In this document: one piece after another, positions 56,913-64,000 of the stretch
How the letters are laid out: every line of letters starts with the position of its first letter
Numbering within the stretch: position 1 is the stretch's first letter
NCBI GenBank assembly: GCA_032158295.1
Contig: CM063243.1
Location: 15,661,635 to 15,725,634, forward strand
DNA from: Pycnopodia helianthoides
Taxonomy: Eukaryota > Echinodermata > Asteroidea > Forcipulatida > Asteriidae
Reading direction: 5' to 3'
DNA: 64,000 nt
The notes under the pieces: model-generated
The model's input: the letters and a program-made list of their open reading frames with translations, nothing else
Told to the model about the DNA's origin: nothing
Database searches by the model: none
Position numbers and translations under genes: made by a program

Positions 56913-58375
56913 TGAAATTTGAAGCATTGTACAAAAAATGTACGTAATGCTCTTATCACTAAACTAGTGAATGAGAACAGAATACAATATTGTGTACATT
57001 TCCTGAAACTTCTGTACGTACTTTCCCTTTAATGTCAGCATTAATATTCAGTGACAAACACACCCACAGAGACTAATGACCACATCTGTACCAACAACCT
57101 TCAATGATTTCCACTTTGGCTCATTCTACCGATATCAGGACACCCCTGCTTGTATAATTAAACATGGATACACATCACAGCATCAAGACCTGGCCAAACA
57201 TAAGGCAGAGTAGCAGGGAGTACACAGACACCCTGTCAAGACGAGCCGTAGATGACATTCCCTGAATTATACAGAATCCTCAATAGGCATGGGAACAAGT
57301 CACCGCCGGCTCAACCCCAAGTAGACCTGTATCCCCTGGTTCAACAACATGCAGTCTAATGGTCTTAATAAAATACTACAGACCTGACACTTCACGGAGG
57401 AGGCAAGAGAGTCAATTGCCTCCGTGCCCCTGGCCTTGGTGCCCCTTGAGATGTTCCAGTAGACATTTATATTTCCCGCATAGAGGTGCCTTGCATATTA
57501 ATAACGGGAAACTGCCTTGCCCAAACAAGAACGAAGTATCATTCCTGTAATACATGTACATGTAGATACACAAAAAATATACCATGCAAGATAGACTAAA
57601 GGGTGGTACATGTACATTTACTTAGTCTATGGAGGTAGTCTACCTCCATGCCTAGTCATTGCTCTGTGATACAGCTGAATGCGTACATGTACAGTACATG
57701 TATGTCACATTGGTTTAATCTGATTTGTTATAACACTCGGAATGACTGTACACATCTATACATGTGTATGCACCAACATGTACTGTACTAAGGACTGCCT
57801 TAGTTTCTCTTAAAAGAGTTCTCAAGTTTCTGAGAAAATGGCAAAATAACAGTCACATGACACATGCTGGTCCAATTAGACTGGGATTAACCGTACATGT
57901 CCTTCCCAGGCATTTTAAATGCATGCTCATTGCATTGGCAACATAAACGAAAAACATGAAACCATTGTACAGCATGGGGTGGGTACACTGACTGTACATG
58001 ATGTATACATGTGTCAAGTCCAATATTAGTTATTACTGCCAGTGTATGGTACATACACCGGTACACAATGGAGGTGGGTATCACTGACTGAACATGTTTA
58101 CGTGTGTAAAGTCCAATAATACTGCCTATCCTGGTACCGTAGTACATGGTATGCATTCAATGATGTAAAGTGTGGTCATTCATTAATCCATTTCATGGAA
58201 AGTTTTATTGAAGTACCATCAACAAAATGACATCACAACATTCAATAAACACTCAACTTGTGAATAGACACGTGCACCTTTGTTCATGCAGTTCTTTCAT
58301 CATGACTGTCTTTGATGTATGACACTTCTTACTTTGTATATGTATGTTTGTATTTTAGAATGTTTTGGCCGAATA

Positions 58376-58398
58376 AATAATAATAATAATAATAATAA
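58376..58398. repeat. (AAT)n microsatellite
   Basis: About seven AAT triplets. It may be the worn tail of a SINE whose head is not visible. Confidence 0.9.
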
Positions 58399-58772
58399 AG
58401 TTGGAAGAGTGCAATTATAACAATTTTTGTTTACATACTTTGCGAAAATGCACTACATTTATAATACACAAATATAGTGTGACAAGTCACATCGAAGATA
58501 CGGGCAGACCATCATGGGCTTTACATGTATTTTGGAGGTTATTATTATTAGTAATTTTTTTTTTTTAAACAGACAATGAATTTCTTGTTCATCTTCCATA
58601 TAATACACACATTTATCTGTTGTGTCGTGTCTGTGTTGCATCACAGAGCTTACAATACATTGAGCTTTTAGCTCTGTGGTTGCATGCACATAGTACAATG
58701 TATAACCACGCTGGACATGGTGGTTTGCAGTGATTTGTCCCCTATCCTGTACACGGTATCTGCACACAGGAG

Positions 58773-59131
58773 TGTTGTGGCCGAGCGGTTAAGAACACCG
58801 AACTCAAGCTCTGGTGTTTGTGTTCAGCAGAATGTGGGTTCGAGTCCCGGTCGTGACACTTGTGTCCCTGAGCAAGACACTTAACTATAATTGCTTCTCT
58901 CCACCCAGGGGTAAAATGGGTACCTGTGAGGGCAGAGATGGTTCTTGTGATTGATTTAGCTTAGTAGCGCATTATTTGTTGCACAGGCTGTATACTCCCC
59001 AGGGAGCTGAGATGGTTTAAGGAATGAAACTAATGGCCCAGTGACCAGGGGTAATAAGTGTAAAGCGCTTTGAGACGCCCTTCGGGTGTGTAAAGCGCTA
59101 TATAAAAACCGAACATTATTATTATTATTAC
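58773..59131 (+). mobile_element. Full-length tRNA-Leu-like SINE
   Basis: Head GTTGTGGCCGAGCGGTTAAG, ACTCAAG anticodon-loop region, B box GGTTCGAGTCCC; body with GAGCAAGACACTTAA, CCCCAGGGAGCTG and GTAAAGCGCTTTGAGACGCC; end AAAGCGCTATATAAAAACC plus ATT repeats. It is the best preserved of four family members in the window. Confidence 0.93.
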
Positions 59132-62100
59132 TTTAAAAAGTCAAATTTAAGACTTTTTAAAGGCCCTTTTAAAGCTACACTTGACAAAATTTAAGACCAA
59201 AAATAAGTGGATAAAGTAGGGGGGAGAGACAGCTATACTGGCTCACACTTTATGTTACTTTTTTACTTGCAGCGTAATTCGGTTTTTTTACAAGCTAATA
59301 GGAAAACTAATAACATGCTTCATCCTTTTTTTTGAGACCTCAAATAACTTAATTTAATACTTTTTTTATGTTTCTTAAGGCCTTAAATTTGGAAAGTTCA
59401 ATATGAGACTTTTTAAATACTTTTTAAGGATCCGCATTCAACCCTGATGTAATTCCACCGTAGGGCAAGCCAACTTCACACGGTTTAACTCTGACAGCAA
59501 AATAGCCCATTGCCAATGCATTGAGTGTGTATTTCTATAAGGGTTTACACACTTCCAGTTCCCTTTCTCATATGCCTACATGTTAGTAAAGAATCAAGGT
59601 CTCCTTGTTAAGTTGTGTCAAACAAATTGCTTTGTGTGAAACATAAACTTGTGAATTTGGAAAAAATTATACAAACCAACTGTATGGCAGCTTTGAATTG
59701 TACAAAGTAGCGAAAAACTCCAGCATGCTGCCAATGCACACACACATAAAAAATAACATGTACATGTACATGTATACGTACCAACACACTTCTCCTGTTC
59801 TTGGCCGCACTGCCCCTTTAAAATTTTACCCATTCCATTCACTCACAACCTAATATACAAGTGGCCTTAACTCAGGAAAAGTAGACTTCCCCCACATGTG
59901 AATGAAATTCCAGGCCGGGTGTTTCATTTTGACAATGAAAATTGTTAATTGACTCCTTAATCAGTGTTATTGGTGGTTTTGACACAGGGGCTACATAATT
60001 ACATCACGTACATGTACATATATTTTTTTTACCAAGCATGAACCGATCGTAAAAGTGCAAGCCTTCTGGTGAACTCTGCACACTTTCCAAGTGAACAAAG
60101 ATGATTAACTGTCTCACATGAAGACCTGTGTATACCTTTTTGTACAAGCACATGTACAATTTCTGTCAAGGGCATCCACTATTGTACTTAAAATACTAAA
60201 CATTCCTAGAAAACCACCAACCGTGGAGCTGAACTTGGATCCAATCCACCTACTCACATACAATGCACAGTGATACTTATCCGGCACTCACGTTTGACAT
60301 CGTGATTGGCCAGTAGGCCAGTGGGTGTTGACTTTGAATCAGTATGATTAAGAAATGTGAAACTATACATGTATGACCAACAGTTACGCACTCAGGCAGC
60401 TGTCGTCGTATAAAAATTGAAGAACCTGTGAATAGCGTGAACCATTTGTTAACTGTAAGAGTGGGAAGTACATACACTTACCATGTACAGTATGCAGACG
60501 TTTATAAACATTACATAAAACTTGTTTATTGTTAAATGTTGCTTGTAAAACACAATTTACCACACACGTAGCAGTTTGTGGAAACTTGTTTCATTCTAGA
60601 ATCTGCTTTCTTACAATTTCATGATTTGTTCCACAACTCAATGTACATGTACAACGTTCGAAAAATAAATTAGATCATGGACCAACAGCTGAAAATTCAA
60701 ATAAACTTGGTGCCTACTGAAATATTCAATAAGAAATAATGTAGGTGCCCTTTACTTAGGAAAAAAATGCCTCACCCTTACATGTACACTATAACACACG
60801 AAAAACGTTGGATTACTTGGAGATAAAGAACATAAAATGAGCAAAAACCGGTCAGAAAGGAAACAATCTACAGTGTACTTGGGTTGCCTGAAGCAAAGAG
60901 TCCATAAATTGTAATGAACTCTCTGTACCTTACCAACATTTTGTTCTGCTGCAGATGTCTTGTAATAATAAGAACTTCAAGACCGTGTTGGCCATTGAAT
61001 GAAAGAATTCCCGGCATTTTGGTTTCACGCCCGTAGCAATGAGGCAAAGTGGTAATAAGTCTCATCTAATGTTTGCTCTGACTGCAGATGTGTCCTGTAC
61101 GCACCAAGAACCTCACTCCTGTGTTAGTGTTAATACTGATTGAATGGTCCGGTTTTACAGTGCATGCTCATTGGTTTGCCCGTAAGCAAGGAGGCAAATT
61201 CGTTAATGAAATCCTCCCTTGATGCAGTTTCTGCATGTTTTTGACTCCTGAAGCAATGTACACTGTCTACTTGGAAGAGATCAAAATCAATTCAGCTGTG
61301 TAAACCCCCCAATAGCATGCATGAAAGAAATCCCTCTATACTTAAAGATGTATTCAAGAATTTGCAATTACAGTATCACAAAAAAGTAGTTGCAAATTAT
61401 TGAATAATTTCTGATTTCTATTGTACACACAGATAATGTACGTTTAAGACCTTGATGAAAATGACAGACCCCAAACATGTATACCAACGAAAACGTACCA
61501 TGCTCATTTCAAGTTGCACACGTGCACCTCTGTTCAGATGTAAAGTTCTGCTGATTTTGCACTGCTACCTTTTGTGCAACTTCTCCAGAAAAATGTGTGT
61601 GTGTACATGAAATGCATACCAATGTTCATGAAATGCATCACAAGGGGTCTATGTAAATTGTTATCAACTTTCCCAGGTGAAGGCTTTATCTGGGGTGAAG
61701 GCTGCATGGGCGACCAGTGGGCCTATGACTTTTCAAGAGAAGGTACACACACACACACAGTATGGAGTAAGTTCAGACTAATTTTCGACAAAACTGAAGT
61801 AGTGTACATGTCACTCCATAGATTTGTGCACACACGTACGAGCTTGAATTCCAAAGTACAAGCTTAATATATAAAGCATTGTCAATGTTGGTTTTTGACC
61901 ATAGAAGTTAATAGCTGCACTGCTATTTCTATCTCCATGGTTCGACACAGGACAGGTACCCTTCTTCACAATGCTATTAATAACTAGCTCATTACACACT
62001 GTACATGTACATGATGTACCAATACCTCAACTTTTTGTTTCATACGATACAAGTACCAACAATCATAAGCAAACGCTATAAGGATAAAAACATTCAGGAA

Positions 62101-63435
62101 TAACGCAATCTTGCAGAGAGCTGATAATTCTGCAGGACGTGAGCCATAAATTGAAACTTCCTCCAATAATTTCCTCGGATTGTATCAATTGCTTCCGTTT
62201 TACATGCCTCCCTCCCCAGGGCACATCCTGCTTAGAGCTGCATGCTTTCTGTTCACTTACATGTATATCTTGTCTTTTTTAGGGGGCAGTCTGTACACAA
62301 CGCATTTTGACGTACATGCCCCTTCTAACAATTCCTAATGGTTAACTCTAACCCCCTCCCCGAACCCAACCATACACAAACAACCTCAGCTTACTACGGA
62401 GTTTGTCTCCATGCTCCTACCATAGAAGTAATAACTATAAACCATGCTCCTATACATATGGTACACAATGTACTGTAGGCACTAAATACAAACCCCCTGT
62501 GTATAGCGGCTCGGACAGTCTCGAGTGTGCTCGCGCTAGTTGTAGTACATTCCTTGAAGAGGGCGCTAGATAGATCCTGTCAACGTATTCAGAAACCTAG
62601 AGTACTTAAAACGTTCCGAGAATGTCCAAACTGCTACTGGGTAGAGAGGGGTTGTTTATTTAGTGTAGTTGATGTACATTAACCAACTCGAGATGAGTAT
62701 TTATCTTTTTCGAGCTTCATTGAAAACTTACACAAACTCTGAAGCTAAAAATTCTGAACATTAACTTGCATTTTTAAAAATTTTAGTTATAGGACAAATG
62801 TTTGAAATGGCAACTGCCCAGAAGACCACTGTTATACAGAGGGAATCCACCAACTCAAATTTGACTTTACGCGTACACAAGCCCTGTAAACTGACTTGTA
62901 TTCAAAATCTTGATAAGTCACTCTGCCTTATTTATCTACAGATGTAGTACAGTTAGCTATTTTTGAATAAAAAAATATCTGAAATGCATAGCTTGCCAGA
63001 CATAAATCCATTTCCACTAATAATAAAATCAAGTTTGCTGTTATCCTGTACATACAGTACATACTGAATCTTTCAACTTTAATCAACAAATGTAGTGAGG
63101 GCATCGTTTCCACAAAGGAATCAACTACTTATGAACAGCCCACAAACATGAAAATCTCATTTCACAGTCCAGCTGAGTTGAAATCCCCACTCGCCCCGCC
63201 ATGGGTTGTGTATATTGAGTGTCTTACTGCCCCTGCTGACAGCAGACCTGGACATGCCAGGCATTCTTCCTGTATTGGGCAATTGGCTAAATAACATCAA
63301 CAGGCAATACAGTTCTTGTATTTGTGTAATAACAGAGAATGTCAAACTTGTAGAAACCAACTGTGTCCAGAATCCACTGAAAGAGATGAACAAGTATTTG
63401 TTCAAGACCCTTTCTTTCTATCCCATTGGATGAGC

Positions 63436-63720
63436 CTTCTTCAATCCTCCAAAATCAACCAGTTAGTGTGAATGTAGAATCCCTACTAGTACCTCAATCC
63501 ATCAAATTCAACCAGTTAGTGTGAATGTACATAGGATCCATACTGCCTAAATCCTCCAAAGTCAACCAGTCATGTGAATGTAGGATCCCTACTGCCCCAA
63601 TTCCTCCAAAACCAACCGGTTAGTGTAGATGTAGGATCCCTACTGCCTTAATCCGCCAAATTCAACCAGTTTGTGCAACAAATAGCTTACTCGCAAACCT
63701 GCCTCAATCCTCCAAATTCT
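63436..63720. repeat. Approximately 58-bp tandem repeat, about five copies
   Basis: Units contain TCAACCAGTTAGTGTGAATGTAGGATCCCTACTGCC then CAATCCTCCAAA in variable form. Copies diverge toward the right and may continue as TCCTCCAAATTC near 63700-63720. Confidence 0.88.
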
Positions 63721-64000
63721 TGCAAATCCTCGGCTTGATTTTTGGAGGATCTTTGAGGGTTAGGGTTAACGCATTCCTTTCTTACGGTAATAATCTAATG
63801 AACTGAAAAGCCAACTTTGTATCATTAAACTGTTCACTCGCCAACCAAAACAGATCCTTTACACCGGTAAATTATAAACAAACCTTAGTAATTTCTGAAT
63901 TTCCTCATTGCGTTGCATTGGGTTACAATTCAGAGGAAGAAATGCGTTGCAAATACTGTGTACACTGCACTTGCCAGCAGGCGATTTATCATACGATTAA

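Larger units (their letters stand above)
55766..64000. other. Upstream region (5' UTR intron / promoter side)
   Basis: No convincing coding exon. It holds a CT microsatellite (55911-55936), an exact duplication near 56842-56912, (AAT)n at 58376-58398, a full SINE (58773-59131), many TACATGTA words, and a tandem array at the right edge. No clear promoter or CpG-rich block was recognised, so the transcription start may lie outside. Confidence 0.6.

Noticed and set aside
58773..58860. Possible tRNA-Leu gene
   Set aside because: A and B boxes and a CAA-like loop are present, but the stems do not pair, and the sequence continues into a SINE body and (ATT) tail found three more times in the window.

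Overview
The window comes from an animal nuclear genome. It has long introns with GT/AG splice sites, tRNA-derived SINEs, many short inverted-repeat transposon relics and minisatellites, and no prokaryote-like packed reading frames. The encoded protein and the repeat families point to a marine invertebrate deuterostome. My best guess is an echinoderm, probably a sea star; this rests on recollection of repeat families and is not proven.

One gene fills most of the window: a SIPA1L-type protein (signal-induced proliferation-associated 1-like; SPAR family Rap GTPase-activating protein) on the minus strand, start codon near 55765 and stop at 4953-4955. I could follow 22 coding exons by eye. Every junction has AG/GT borders and compatible phase, and the joined frame is 5997 nt (1998 residues plus stop). 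Order of parts: disordered N-terminus with a family-specific block (exon 1), RapGAP module with the catalytic Asn loop (exons 2-11), PDZ domain (exons 12-13), long low-complexity middle with polyQ and proline-rich stretches (exons 14-18), and the conserved C-terminal SPAR block ending in a coiled coil (exons 19-22). A 42-bp in-frame cassette (35990-36031) may add 14 residues between RapGAP and PDZ.

Layout: 1-4952 is 3' flank or 3' UTR with a 53-bp tandem repeat. 4953-6573 holds the last two exons. 6574-20073 is the largest intron (13.5 kb) and a repeat nest. 20074-49528 holds most exons with introns of 0.35-4.5 kb. 49529-54376 is the first coding intron and contains an unusual element carrying five CRE palindromes. 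54377-55765 is the big first coding exon. 55766-64000 is upstream sequence (probably 5' UTR intron or promoter side), rich in TACATGTA words. I found no second convincing protein gene and no intact tRNA, rRNA or CRISPR array.

The most interesting non-coding signals are: the CRE/CLEAR/CTCF-like element at 50040-51181; a SINE whose tail runs into the 3' splice site of exon 2; the candidate cassette microexon; two families of TTAA-flanked MITEs; and a transposon-bounded GGCC minisatellite that is open on both strands.
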